A stretch of 64,000 nt of DNA from Pseudomonas aylmerensis (GTDB lineage Bacteria; Pseudomonadota; Gammaproteobacteria; Pseudomonadales; Pseudomonadaceae), in NCBI RefSeq assembly GCF_001702265.1, contig NZ_MAUE01000045.1, positions 310,001 to 374,000 of the forward strand. Direction: 5' to 3'. A program made the position numbers and the translations under genes. Below are positions 25,287-34,175 of the stretch, piece after piece. The notes under the pieces were generated by a model that was not told the DNA's origin, ran no database searches, and was given only the letters and a program-made list of their open reading frames with translations. Positions within the stretch are counted from its first letter, which is position 1. Each line of letters opens with the position of its first letter.

Positions 25287-26753
25287 ATGCCTTCGATAAC
25301 CGTAGAACCCTGCACCTTTGCCCTGTTTGGCGCCTTGGGTGATCTGGCGCTGCGCAAGTTATTTCCTGCCCTCTATCAACTCGATGGCGCCGCGCTCCTG
25401 CACGACGATACGCGCATCCTGGCCCTGGCCCGTGAAGCCGGTTCCGAGCAGCAGCACCTGGCCCACATCGAAAAAGAATTGCGTAAATATGTCGGCAAGG
25501 AACTGGACGAGAGCATCGCCCAGCGTTTCCTGGCGCGCCTGACCTATGTCCACGTCGACTTCATGAAGGCCGACGACTACGTGGCCCTGGCTGAAATCGC
25601 CGGCACCGAGCAGCGCCTGATTGCCTACTTCGCCACCCCGGCAGCGGTGTATGGCGCGATCTGCGAGAACCTGTCCAAGGTCGGCCTGGCGGAAAACACC
25701 CGCGTGGTGCTGGAAAAGCCGATCGGGTCGGACCTGGAGTCTTCGCGCAAGGTCAACGATGCCGTGGCGCAGTTTTTCCCGGAAAACCGCACCTATCGCA
25801 TCGACCATTACCTGGGCAAGGAAACCGTCCAGAACCTGATCGCCCTGCGTTTCGCCAACAGCCTGTTCGAAACCCAGTGGAACCAGAACTACATCTCCCA
25901 CGTGGAAATCACCGTGGCCGAGCAGGTCGGTATCGAAGGCCGTTGGGGTTACTTCGACAAGGCCGGCCAGCTGCGTGACATGATCCAGAACCACTTGCTG
26001 CAGCTGCTGTGCCTGATCGCCATGGATCCGCCGGCCGACCTGTCTGCCGACAGCATCCGTGACGAGAAGGTCAAGGTGCTCAAGGCCCTCGCGCCGATCA
26101 GCCCGGATGGCCTGACGACTCAGGTGGTACGTGGCCAGTACATCGCCGGCTACAGCGCGGGCAAAGCAGTGCCGGGTTACCTGGAAGAAGAGAATTCCAA
26201 CACCCAGAGCGACACCGAGACCTTCGTCGCCCTGCGTGCCGATATACGCAACTGGCGTTGGGCCGGCGTGCCGTTCTACCTGCGCACCGGCAAACGCATG
26301 CCGCAGAAGCTGTCGCAGATCGTCATCCACTTCAAGGAACCGTCCCACTACATCTTCGCCCCCGAGCAGCGCCTGCAGATCAGCAACAAACTGATCATCC
26401 GCCTGCAGCCGGACGAAGGTATTTCCTTGCGTGTGATGACCAAGGAGCAGGGCCTGGACAAGGGCATGCAACTGCGCAGCGGCCCGCTGCAATTGAATTT
26501 TTCCGACACCTATCGCAGCGCCCGGATTCCGGATGCCTACGAGCGGTTGTTGCTGGAAGTGATGCGCGGCAATCAGAACCTGTTTGTCCGCAAAGATGAA
26601 ATCGAAGCCGCGTGGAAGTGGTGTGACCAGTTGATCGCCGGGTGGAAAAAATCCGGCGATGCGCCCAAGCCGTACGCGGCTGGGTCCTGGGGGCCGATGA
26701 GCTCGATTGCACTGATCACGCGGGACGGGAGGTCGTGGTATGGCGATATCTGA
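25287..26753 (+). CDS. zwf: Glucose-6-phosphate 1-dehydrogenase
   Basis: The 488-residue enzyme oxidises glucose 6-phosphate to 6-phosphogluconolactone with NADP or NAD. The nucleotide-binding GALGDLALRKLFPAL is at residues 12-26, and the active-site motif RIDHYLGKE is near residue 171. It is the entry to the Entner-Doudoroff and pentose phosphate routes. It overlaps pgl by 14 bases, so zwf, pgl and eda form one operon facing hexR. Confidence 0.97.
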   Translation: MPSITVEPCTFALFGALGDLALRKLFPALYQLDGAALLHDDTRILALAREAGSEQQHLAHIEKELRKYVGKELDESIAQRFLARLTYVHVDFMKADDYVALAEIAGTEQRLIAYFATPAAVYGAICENLSKVGLAENTRVVLEKPIGSDLESSRKVNDAVAQFFPENRTYRIDHYLGKETVQNLIALRFANSLFETQWNQNYISHVEITVAEQVGIEGRWGYFDKAGQLRDMIQNHLLQLLCLIAMDPPADLSADSIRDEKVKVLKALAPISPDGLTTQVVRGQYIAGYSAGKAVPGYLEEENSNTQSDTETFVALRADIRNWRWAGVPFYLRTGKRMPQKLSQIVIHFKEPSHYIFAPEQRLQISNKLIIRLQPDEGISLRVMTKEQGLDKGMQLRSGPLQLNFSDTYRSARIPDAYERLLLEVMRGNQNLFVRKDEIEAAWKWCDQLIAGWKKSGDAPKPYAAGSWGPMSSIALITRDGRSWYGDI

Positions 26754-27453
26754 ATTGAAACTGCCTCAGGGCGTGACACCCCATGAGTTCCGCACCCCAG
26801 TGCTGCTGGCCGAAGGCCTGGCGCTGGACGTGGCCGAGCAACTGCGCGCGGCCATCAGTGCACGTGGCGCGGCGACCCTGGTGGTCTCCGGTGGCCGCAG
26901 CCCGGTGGCATTTTTCCAGTACCTGGCCAAGCAGGGACTGGACTGGTCCAAGGTCACCATCACCCTCGCCGATGAGCGCTGGGTGCCGGTGGAGCACGCC
27001 GACAGCAATGCCGGCCTGTTGAAGCAGCACCTGCTGCAAGGCCCGGCGGCCAAGGCCAGGTTCCTCAGCCTGTACAGCGCCGCCGCCAACCTCGAAGACG
27101 CTGCCGAGCAGGCCGATCGCCTGCTGGCCGAATTGCCAGCGATTGATGTGCTGGTACTGGGCATGGGCGATGACGGCCACACCGCATCGCTGTTTCCCAA
27201 CAGCCCGAACCTCAGCGAGGCCCTGCAGGCCAACGGTACCCGCCGTTGCTGGCCGATGCTCGCGCCGACCGTGCCGCACCAGCGCCTGACCATGAGTCGC
27301 GCGTTGCTGGCCACGGCCCACTACACCGTACTGTCGATTTCCGGCAGTTCGAAATTGACCACCTTGAGCGCCGCGCTGGCCAGTGACGACGTTGCTGCCA
27401 TGCCGATTCGCGCGTTTTTGCAACCTACATTAGAGATTTACTGGTGCCCATGA
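26740..27453 (+). CDS. pgl: 6-phosphogluconolactonase
   Basis: The 237-residue enzyme hydrolyses 6-phosphogluconolactone to 6-phosphogluconate. Family motifs are VVSGGRSPVAFFQYLA, LADERWVP and GMGDDGHTASLFP. It starts inside the end of zwf and is followed 17 bases later by eda. Confidence 0.96.
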   Translation: MAISELKLPQGVTPHEFRTPVLLAEGLALDVAEQLRAAISARGAATLVVSGGRSPVAFFQYLAKQGLDWSKVTITLADERWVPVEHADSNAGLLKQHLLQGPAAKARFLSLYSAAANLEDAAEQADRLLAELPAIDVLVLGMGDDGHTASLFPNSPNLSEALQANGTRRCWPMLAPTVPHQRLTMSRALLATAHYTVLSISGSSKLTTLSAALASDDVAAMPIRAFLQPTLEIYWCP

Positions 27454-27470
27454 GCCAAGGATCAGCCGCT

Positions 27471-28136
27471 ATGAAAAGCCCTCAACCGACCGTGTCCATG
27501 GCGGATAAAGTTGCCCTGATCGACAGTCTCTGCGCCAAGGCGCGGATCCTGCCGGTGATCACCATCGCCCGCGAACAGGACATCCTCCCGCTGGCCGATG
27601 CCTTGGCAGCCGGTGGTTTGACCGCATTGGAAGTGACCCTGCGTTCCGAGTTCGGCCTCAAGGCCATCCAGGTACTGCGCGAGCAACGTCCTGAGTTGTG
27701 CACCGGTGCTGGCACCGTGCTCGACCGCCATATGCTCGAAGCGGCCGAAGTGGCCGGCTCGCAATTCATCGTCACTCCCGGCATCACCCGTGACCTGCTG
27801 GAAGCCTCGGTGCACAGCCCGATCCCGCTGCTGCCGGGCATCAGCAATGCCTCCGGGATCATGGAAGGCTATGGCCTGGGCTATCGCCGCTTCAAGCTGT
27901 TCCCGGCCGAAGTGAGCGGCGGTGTGGCTGCCATCAAGGCCTTGGGCGGCCCGTTCGGCGAAGTGAAATTCTGCCCGACCGGCGGCGTCGGCCCGGCCAA
28001 CATCAAAAACTACATGGCGTTGAAAAACGTGATGTGCGTGGGCGGTAGCTGGATGCTCGACCCGGAGTGGGTCAAGAACGGCGACTGGGCGCGTATCCAG
28101 GAAGTCACCGCGCAGGCGCTGGCGCTGCTGGATTGA
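27471..28136 (+). CDS. eda: KDPG/KHG aldolase
   Basis: The 221-residue class I aldolase splits 2-keto-3-deoxy-6-phosphogluconate into pyruvate and glyceraldehyde 3-phosphate. The Schiff-base lysine lies in RRFKLFPAEVSGG; LEVTLRS and CTGAGTVLD are further landmarks. ATG at 27471 is chosen because AAGGA stands 9 bases upstream; ATG at 27450 overlaps the pgl stop and is a possible alternative that adds 7 residues. A terminator follows. Confidence 0.95.
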   Translation: MKSPQPTVSMADKVALIDSLCAKARILPVITIAREQDILPLADALAAGGLTALEVTLRSEFGLKAIQVLREQRPELCTGAGTVLDRHMLEAAEVAGSQFIVTPGITRDLLEASVHSPIPLLPGISNASGIMEGYGLGYRRFKLFPAEVSGGVAAIKALGGPFGEVKFCPTGGVGPANIKNYMALKNVMCVGGSWMLDPEWVKNGDWARIQEVTAQALALLD

Positions 28137-28179
28137 TCTGATTCATCGAATCGTTGTTGCTGTGCTTAACGGCATTTTT

Positions 28180-28212
28180 GCGGTGCACTTGGTCGGTGTA
28201 CCGCTTTTTTTT
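28180..28212 (+). terminator. Rho-independent terminator of zwf-pgl-eda
   Basis: GCGGTGCAC and GTGTACCGC pair (one G-U), with a 7-base loop, and are followed by eight T residues. Confidence 0.85.
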
Positions 28213-28228
28213 GCCTGCAGATTGGCTC

Positions 28229-29404
28229 CTACAGTGTGTCCAGCTCGGTAATGGCGTTGACCAGCACATTGATGTCCGCCGCCGACGTCACCAGCCCCGG
28301 CGTGACCCGGATGCAGGTACCAAACGCCGCGCCCGTGCGAGTGGTGGTAAACAGGCCGTAGTCCTGGAGCAATCGATCCGCCATCACCTGCTGGTCCCGC
28401 CCGACAAACTTGAAGGCCGTGATCCCGCAATACAGCCGTGGATCATCCGGTGTCAGCACCTCGATTCCCGGCAATGGCCGCACCTGGCTCACCCATAAAT
28501 CCCGCAGGTAATTGACCCGCGCGCCCTTGGCCGCCGAGCCGCCGAGGGCCTGATGTTCCTGCAGCACCAGCGGCAGGGTCATCAGCGCCGGAAAGTTCGG
28601 CGTGCTGTAGGGCGTACGCGCGCGAATGTCGGTGGCGGGGTAGTGGAATTCGCCCATGTCCGGGTCGATATCGGCCAGGCGCTCGGGGGCGATGTAGAGG
28701 AAGCCCAGCGTCAGTGGCGCACCGATCCATTTATGCAGGTTGAAGCCGGCGAACTGGATGCCCAGTTGGGCGAGGTTGAACTCGATCTGGCCCAGGGCAT
28801 GGGCGCCATCGAGGATCACATCGACCGCATGCTCGCGCGCCGCCTTGGCAATGGCTTCGACCGGCATCACCAGGCCGGTGCGGTGGGTGACGTGGGTGAG
28901 CGCCATCAGTTTGAGGCGCGGATACTGCTCGAACGCTTGGCGATACGTCTGCAGCAGACTGTCGAAACTGGCCGGATGGGTGTGGGAAAGCTCGATTACC
29001 TCCACGCCGCGGTAGCCGGCCAACCAGCGCATCGCGCCTTTGACCGTGTCGTACTCCAGGTCACTGATCAGGACCTGGTCGCCCGGTTGCAGGCGGTTGT
29101 AGTTGCGGATCAACGACTGCAAGGCTTCGGTGGCGTTGCGGGTGAAGGCGATTGCCTCCGGGGCGGCGTCAATCAACCCGGCCAGTTGGCGCCGGATCTC
29201 GTCGTTCTCACCGCGCTCGAAGCGTTGGCGCACATGCAGCGAATTGCTGCGATTGATAAACGCCACGTGCTCCAGGTACTGCCCCCGCACCTCGCGGCTC
29301 ATGCGCCCGAAGTAGCCGTTTTCCAGGTTGATCGGACCGGGCTCCAGCTCGTAGCGCTGGGCGATGGTGTGCCAATGGTGTTCGTTGTCGGCATTCCTTG
29401 GCAT
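28229..29404 (-). CDS. Class V aminotransferase-fold PLP enzyme (isopenicillin N epimerase-like)
   Basis: The 391-residue protein has the PLP fold of the NifS/isopenicillin-N-epimerase group. DVILDGAHALGQIEF holds the Asp that contacts the pyridine nitrogen, and FNLHKWIGAPL holds the Schiff-base Lys. It has no signal peptide, unlike the pyoverdine protein PvdN of the same family. The substrate is unknown. It is followed downstream on the minus strand only by the eda terminator, and the DUF3820 gene lies 10 bases upstream, so the two are likely cotranscribed. Confidence 0.85.
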   Translation of the reverse strand: MPRNADNEHHWHTIAQRYELEPGPINLENGYFGRMSREVRGQYLEHVAFINRSNSLHVRQRFERGENDEIRRQLAGLIDAAPEAIAFTRNATEALQSLIRNYNRLQPGDQVLISDLEYDTVKGAMRWLAGYRGVEVIELSHTHPASFDSLLQTYRQAFEQYPRLKLMALTHVTHRTGLVMPVEAIAKAAREHAVDVILDGAHALGQIEFNLAQLGIQFAGFNLHKWIGAPLTLGFLYIAPERLADIDPDMGEFHYPATDIRARTPYSTPNFPALMTLPLVLQEHQALGGSAAKGARVNYLRDLWVSQVRPLPGIEVLTPDDPRLYCGITAFKFVGRDQQVMADRLLQDYGLFTTTRTGAAFGTCIRVTPGLVTSAADINVLVNAITELDTL

Positions 29405-29414
29405 GGCGAGGCTC

Positions 29415-29651
29415 TTAGTGGCGAGGGGCGGGTTTGCCGTGTTTGGCGCGCAGCGGTTCGAGCAATTCGGACAGGCCGTTGTGGTCGATTTCCTGCATCA
29501 AGGCCAGCAGCCCGCCCAGTTCGCCGTGGGGAAAGCCTTCACGGGCGAACCAATTCAGGTAGGGGCCTGGCAGGTCGGCGATGATCCGGCCCTTGTATTT
29601 GCCGAAGGGCATTTCGCGGGTGATCAGCAGTTCGAGTTTTTCGGGATTCAT
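29415..29651 (-). CDS. DUF3820 small protein
   Basis: The 78-residue protein carries the DUF3820 core MPFGKYKGRIIADLPGPYLNWF, a module also found at the C-terminus of some exonucleases. A structure in this family was annotated as a quorum-sensing-regulated virulence factor, but its function is unproven. ATG at 29651 gives the usual length. It is the first gene of a two-gene unit with the class V aminotransferase. Confidence 0.8.
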   Translation of the reverse strand: MNPEKLELLITREMPFGKYKGRIIADLPGPYLNWFAREGFPHGELGGLLALMQEIDHNGLSELLEPLRAKHGKPAPRH

Positions 29652-29798
29652 GGGATCGGCGCGGCGTAAGTCGAGACCTTGGAAAATACAGGCATTCTGC
29701 ATGAAGGCCAAATGACAGATCATGCAAATAACGTACATACAGATGGTTCAATAATTTTCAACTTATTGAAAATAAAGGGAAAAGTTATTTTTCATAAC

Positions 29799-29817
29799 CT
29801 GGCACGGGCGCTGCAAT
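29799..29817 (+). promoter_or_regulatory. Sigma-54 promoter of the DUF2383 gene
   Basis: CTGGCACG at 29799-29806 and CTGCAAT at 29811-29817 place GG and GC exactly 10 bases apart, the rule for RpoN promoters (consensus TGGCACG-N4-TTGCA). The GC is about 45 bases before the ATG, and the A/T-rich DNA upstream could bind IHF. Confidence 0.75.
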
Positions 29818-29858
29818 CATTTATGCAACCTTCTTAAACCCGCACAAGGAAATGGAAA

Positions 29859-30326
29859 ATGACTGACATCAATAAAGAATCGATCTCCGTACTCAACGAC
29901 CTGATCGAGACCAGCAAAGACGGCCAGAAAGGTTTCGCAACTTGTGCCGAAGACATCAAGCACCCAGAACTCAAAGCGCTGTTCGTCAAGCGCTCCGCTG
30001 ATTGCGCTGCTGCTGCTGCAGAACTGCAGACTGCAGTGAAAGCCCTGGGCGGCGATCCGGAAAAATCCGGCAGCGTTGCCGGCGCCCTGCACCGTGGCTG
30101 GGTCGACGTGAAGTCGCTGGTCACCGGCAAAGACGAAGAAGCCGTGCTGAACGAAGCCGAGCGCGGTGAAGACCACGCACTGAAGGCTTACAAGGAAGCG
30201 ATCGAGAAGATCAACAAGCACAACCTGCTGGGTATTCGTGACCTGGTAGAGCGTCAGTTCCACGGCGCACAGCGCAACCACGACCAGGTGAAAGCCCTGC
30301 GTAACCAGGCTCGCGCTCAGTCGTAA
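29859..30326 (+). CDS. DUF2383 (PA2169-family) four-helix-bundle protein
   Basis: The 155-residue protein is predicted to be almost wholly helical with a ferritin-like DUF2383 domain: LNDLIETSKDGQKGF, CAEDIKHPELKALF, RGEDHALKAYKEAI and RQFHGAQRNHDQVKAL. Glu, Asp and His residues in these helices could bind metal. Relatives such as PA2169 are stress or stationary-phase induced in some pseudomonads, but no activity is known. AAGGAAA precedes the ATG. Expression is probably RpoN-dependent here, and a strong hairpin follows. Confidence 0.85.
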   Translation: MTDINKESISVLNDLIETSKDGQKGFATCAEDIKHPELKALFVKRSADCAAAAAELQTAVKALGGDPEKSGSVAGALHRGWVDVKSLVTGKDEEAVLNEAERGEDHALKAYKEAIEKINKHNLLGIRDLVERQFHGAQRNHDQVKALRNQARAQS

Positions 30327-30351
30327 GCCCTGCGCTGTACAGGCTGTAAAA

Positions 30352-30387
30352 AAATGTGGGAGGGGGCTTTTGCCCCCTCCCACATTT
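30352..30387 (+). terminator. Perfect 16-bp hairpin, terminator or REP-like
   Basis: AAATGTGGGAGGGGGC pairs perfectly with GCCCCCTCCCACATTT around TTTT. It lies between convergent genes and can act on both strands. Confidence 0.75.
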
Positions 30388-30413
30388 GCATTGTGTCGAC
30401 GTTGTAACGGCTA

Positions 30414-30884
30414 TCAGCCAATGCTGATCGGCGGCAACTCAGTCAAGGTCACGACCTGCTGCTTGCGTGGCGCGAGGATCTCCGCCTCACCGTCCACCAC
30501 CAACTCATCGCGCTGGTTGAACACACGGGTGGCGATGCGCACGCGAAACTTTGGCAGCTTCTCGAGAATTTCCAGACGCACGGTCAGGGTGTCGCCGATT
30601 TTCACCGGCTTCTGAAAGCTCATCTGCTGGCCGATGTAGATCGTGCCGGGCCCAGGCAGCTCGCAGGCCACCGCCGCGCTGATCAGCGCGCCACTGAACA
30701 TACCGTGGGCAATGCGCTCCTTGAACATGGTCGCCTTGGCGTACTCGGCATCCAGGTGCACCGGGTTGTGGTCGCCGGACATCGCGGCGAACAGCTGGAT
30801 ATCGCGCTCTTCGACGGTCTTGCTGTAGCTGGCGGTCTGGCCGACTTCGAGGGCTTCGTACGGGGTGTTGGTTACCTGGGTCAT
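30414..30884 (-). CDS. MaoC-type (R)-specific enoyl-CoA hydratase
   Basis: The 156-residue hot-dog-fold protein has the hydratase motif around AAMSGDHNPVHLDAEYA, with the catalytic Asp and His, and then HGMFSGALISAAVA. MaoC/PhaJ enzymes hydrate trans-2-enoyl-CoA to (R)-3-hydroxyacyl-CoA. It is separated by 57 bases from the upstream lipase gene and lies next to two acyl-CoA ligase genes. The same order (MaoC, hydrolase, fadD2, fadD1) occurs in P. aeruginosa PA3302-PA3299, which points to fatty acid use. Confidence 0.88.
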   Translation of the reverse strand: MTQVTNTPYEALEVGQTASYSKTVEERDIQLFAAMSGDHNPVHLDAEYAKATMFKERIAHGMFSGALISAAVACELPGPGTIYIGQQMSFQKPVKIGDTLTVRLEILEKLPKFRVRIATRVFNQRDELVVDGEAEILAPRKQQVVTLTELPPISIG

Positions 30885-30941
30885 CTAAAGGTGCATCCTG
30901 TGGCTAATCGGTAATTTAACTTTCTGATTTTAAACGAAAAA

Positions 30942-31886
30942 TTATTCGCAGCGGGTCGGTCGACGCAAGGTCAGGGCCTGGTCGAGCCACGTCAGCACAT
31001 CCGCGGTGACTTGGTCGCGGTTGGTTTCGTTGAACACTTCGTGTCGCGCCTGCGGGTAAATGATCAGGTGCAGGTTCTGGCTGCCGGCCTCTCGCAGGGC
31101 TTGGGCCAGGCTGTTGAGACGCTTGCCCTCACTCACCGGATCACATTCGCCGCCGATCACCAGGATCGGCAGGCCCGGATCGATCTGCGCGAGATTGGAC
31201 GCTTTGCTGATTTGCTGCAAGCCGCCGAGCAGGTCGATCCACAGCTGGTTGGTGCAGCGGAAGCCGCAGAGCGGGTCGTTGATGTAGAGGTCGACTTCAG
31301 CCGGGTCGCGGCTGAGCCAGTCAAATGCAGTGCGATTGGGTTTGAACGCCTTGTTGAACGATCCAAACGAGAGGAAATCGATCAGCGCACTGCGACCGCG
31401 CAACCCCTGGCGCAGGCGTTCGATGCGGGCGATCACCCGGGCGGCGCGGTACAGCGCCACCGGTTGGAAATTTGAACCGCTGAGAATCACCCCATTCAGG
31501 CTGGCGCTGTGATGCAGCAAGTAGGCCTGGGCGATGTAGCTGCCCATGCTGTGGCCCAGCAGGAGGATCGGCAGCCCCGGCTGCTGCTGGCCGATGTGCT
31601 GGTTGAGGCTGGCCAGGTCGCCGACCACTTTGTTCCAGCCATCGCGCTCGGCGAACAGCCCCAGGGTGCCTGCGTCGGCGGTGCGGCCGTGGCCACGCTG
31701 GTCCAGCGCATACAGGCCGTAGCCGGCGGCGCACAAGGCTGCGGCCAGGCGCGCATAACGACCGCTGTGCTCGGCCATGCCATGGGACAGCATCACCAGG
31801 GCCTTGGGCGGGCCTTCGGGCATCCATTGATTGACGTACAGGCGGCTGCGGTCATTCGCGGTCAGCCAGAAGGTGCTGTGGTTCAT
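30942..31886 (-). CDS. Alpha/beta hydrolase, monoacylglycerol lipase/lysophospholipase type
   Basis: The 314-residue cytosolic hydrolase has the serine nucleophile elbow GHSMGS, an oxyanion region SHGMAEHSGRY and the DQRGHGRTA loop typical of monoglyceride lipases. The acid and base are likely in GGECDPVSEG and QARHEVFNE. It is divergent from fadD2 and would supply free fatty acids for activation. Its promoter faces that of fadD2 in a 210-bp gap. Confidence 0.88.
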   Translation of the reverse strand: MNHSTFWLTANDRSRLYVNQWMPEGPPKALVMLSHGMAEHSGRYARLAAALCAAGYGLYALDQRGHGRTADAGTLGLFAERDGWNKVVGDLASLNQHIGQQQPGLPILLLGHSMGSYIAQAYLLHHSASLNGVILSGSNFQPVALYRAARVIARIERLRQGLRGRSALIDFLSFGSFNKAFKPNRTAFDWLSRDPAEVDLYINDPLCGFRCTNQLWIDLLGGLQQISKASNLAQIDPGLPILVIGGECDPVSEGKRLNSLAQALREAGSQNLHLIIYPQARHEVFNETNRDQVTADVLTWLDQALTLRRPTRCE

Positions 31887-32096
31887 GGCGATTCCTTTGC
31901 TCAGGGTCGTTGCAGTGTATAGCTCATCCTCGAGGTTGCGTCTGATCAGTGCAGGCCCTTGTAGGAAGATTCACGCAATTAATGACGCTCTTTCCCTTAT
32001 TTGCCTGTTTAGCCATAGCTGCTAACGTCCCCAAAGCTCCGCTTTCTATCGCAACACGAAAGTGGCCGGACACACTCAGGTAAGAGGACAAGAATA

Positions 32097-33785
32097 ATGC
32101 AACCTGATTTCTGGAATGACAAACGCGCGGCGGGCGTCCCCAATGACATCGACCTGACGGCCTACAAGTCGGTGATCGAAGTCTTCGAGCGTTCCTGCAA
32201 GGCCTTTGCCGACCGTCCGGCATTCAGCAACATGGGCATCACCCTGACCTACGCCGAGCTTGAGCGCCAGAGTGCGGCGTTCGCCGGCTACCTGCAACAG
32301 CACACCGATCTCAAGCCGGGCGAGCGCATCGCGGTACAGATGCCCAACGTGCTGCATTATCCGATTGCCGTGTTCGGTGCGTTGCGCGCCGGGCTGATCG
32401 TGGTCAACACCAACCCGCTGTATACCCCGCGCGAGATGCGCCACCAGTTCAAGGACGCCGGCGTGCGCGCGCTGGTCTACCTCAACCTGTTCGGTTCGCG
32501 CGTGCAGGAAGTGTGCAGCGACACCGAGATCGACTACCTGATCGAAGCCCGGATGGGCGACTTCATGCCCGCCGCCAAGGGCTGGCTGGTCAACACCGTG
32601 GTCGACAAGGTGAAGAAGATGGTCCCGGCCTACAGCCTGCCACGCGCGGTGTCGTTCAAGCGCGCGTTGCGCCTGGGTGCCGGCCTGGGGGTGACCCGGC
32701 ATCCGGTGACCCTCGATGACATCGCCGTGCTGCAGTACACCGGTGGCACCACCGGGTTGGCCAAGGGCGCGATGCTCACCCATGGCAACCTGGTGGCGAA
32801 CATGCAGCAGGTGCGCGCCTGCATGTCGCAGACCGGCGAGGACGGCCATCCGCTGATCAAGGAAGGGCAGGAGGTGATGATCGCGCCGCTGCCGCTGTAC
32901 CACATCTATGCCTTCACCGCGAATTGCATGTGCATGATGGTGTCGGGCAACCATAACGTGCTGATCACCAACCCGCGCGACATCGGCGGCTTTATCAAGG
33001 AACTGAAGAACTGGCGCTTTACCGGGCTGCTGGGGCTGAACACGCTGTTCGTGGCGTTGATGGACCACCCGGACTTCAAGAGCCTGGACTTTTCCCATCT
33101 CAAGCTCACCAACTCCGGCGGCACCGCGTTGATCAAGGCGACGGCCGAGCGCTGGCAGCAGCTCACCGGTTGCGCCATCGGCGAGGGCTACGGGCTCACG
33201 GAAACCTCACCGGTGGCCAGCACCAACCCGTATGGCAATAAATCCCGCCTGGGCACCGTGGGCATCCCGGTGCCGGCCACGGCAATGAAAGTGATCGATG
33301 ACCAGGGCGTCGAATTGCCGCTGGGCGAGCGCGGCGAGCTGTGCATCAAGGGCCCGCAGGTGATGAAGGGCTATTGGCAGCAACCGGCCGCCACCGCCGA
33401 GGCGCTGGACGCCGAGGGTTGGCTCAAGACCGGCGACATTGCGGTGATCGATGACGACGGCTTTGTGCGCATTGTCGATCGCAAGAAAGACCTGATCATC
33501 GTCTCGGGTTTCAACGTGTACCCCAACGAGATCGAAGACGTGGTCATGGCCCACCCGGCGGTGGCCAACTGTGCCGTGATCGGCGTGCCGGACGAACGCA
33601 CGGGCGAGGCGGTGAAGCTGTTCGTGGTGGCGCGTGCCGAAGGGGTGAGCCTCGAGGAGTTGAAGGCGTACTGCAAGACCAACTTCACCGGCTACAAGGT
33701 GCCCAAGCACATTGTGCTGCGGGAGTCGTTGCCGATGACGCCGGTGGGCAAGATCCTGCGGCGGGAGCTGCGCGACATCGCCTGA
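32097..33785 (+). CDS. fadD2: Long-chain fatty-acid-CoA ligase FadD2
   Basis: The 562-residue enzyme activates fatty acids with ATP and CoA. The AMP-binding motif YTGGTTGLAKG, the GYGLTE motif and the C-terminal GKILRRELRD lysine are all present. By position next to the hydrolase it matches FadD2 (PA3300). AGGACAAGAATA precedes the ATG. A REPIN follows the stop, and fadD1 has its own upstream region, so the two genes may be expressed separately. Confidence 0.92.
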   Translation: MQPDFWNDKRAAGVPNDIDLTAYKSVIEVFERSCKAFADRPAFSNMGITLTYAELERQSAAFAGYLQQHTDLKPGERIAVQMPNVLHYPIAVFGALRAGLIVVNTNPLYTPREMRHQFKDAGVRALVYLNLFGSRVQEVCSDTEIDYLIEARMGDFMPAAKGWLVNTVVDKVKKMVPAYSLPRAVSFKRALRLGAGLGVTRHPVTLDDIAVLQYTGGTTGLAKGAMLTHGNLVANMQQVRACMSQTGEDGHPLIKEGQEVMIAPLPLYHIYAFTANCMCMMVSGNHNVLITNPRDIGGFIKELKNWRFTGLLGLNTLFVALMDHPDFKSLDFSHLKLTNSGGTALIKATAERWQQLTGCAIGEGYGLTETSPVASTNPYGNKSRLGTVGIPVPATAMKVIDDQGVELPLGERGELCIKGPQVMKGYWQQPAATAEALDAEGWLKTGDIAVIDDDGFVRIVDRKKDLIIVSGFNVYPNEIEDVVMAHPAVANCAVIGVPDERTGEAVKLFVVARAEGVSLEELKAYCKTNFTGYKVPKHIVLRESLPMTPVGKILRRELRDIA

Positions 33786-33810
33786 CGATGAATTGAAATG
33801 CAATCAAAAA

Positions 33811-33900
33811 TGTGGGAGCGGGCTTGCTCGCGAAAGCGGTGTAACAGTCGAAGTATCAAGTGACTGTAACACCGCTTTCGCGAGCAAGCCCGCTCCCACA
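33811..33900. repeat. REPIN between fadD2 and fadD1
   Basis: TGTGGGAGCGGGCTTGCTCG faces CGAGCAAGCCCGCTCCCACA, and the pairing extends inward through GCGGTGTAACAGTC/GACTGTAACACCGC. It belongs to the GCGGGCTTGCTCGCGA subtype. Confidence 0.88.
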
Positions 33901-33902
33901 TT

Positions 33903-34175
33903 TGCAGTGTATTGTTCTGAAAGCCTTATTCCAGAGCCTTTGGCGCGATAGTTTTAGCTTCGTTTAAACCGTGACCAATTATTGTAGGACAGTCGTGATT
34001 ATGACCGCGGGGCCCTCTTTTGGCTCTAGGCGGCCCTTGGCAAAGCTGCTACTCTCGGCGCGCTTTGTGACGTCTAGGCCTGCTTGAAAGCGCCAGATTC
34101 ACCTAAAAAAACATACACCAATAATAATCGCATCAAATGCGATGATGAATTCGCGTCGCTGAGGAGTGGGCTTCC
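33903..34175 (+). other. Gene-free leader of fadD1
   Basis: This 273-bp stretch holds no ORF with a ribosome site. It becomes A/T-rich after 34100, where a promoter is likely. The palindrome TCGCAT-CAA-ATGCGA lies at 34128-34142, about 34 bases before the fadD1 start. I see no clear PsrA-type GAAAC-N4-GTTTC site. Confidence 0.4.
34128..34142. promoter_or_regulatory. Palindrome before fadD1
   Basis: TCGCATCAAATGCGA has perfect 6-bp arms around CAA. Placed between a probable promoter and the ribosome site, it could be an operator. Confidence 0.35.
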
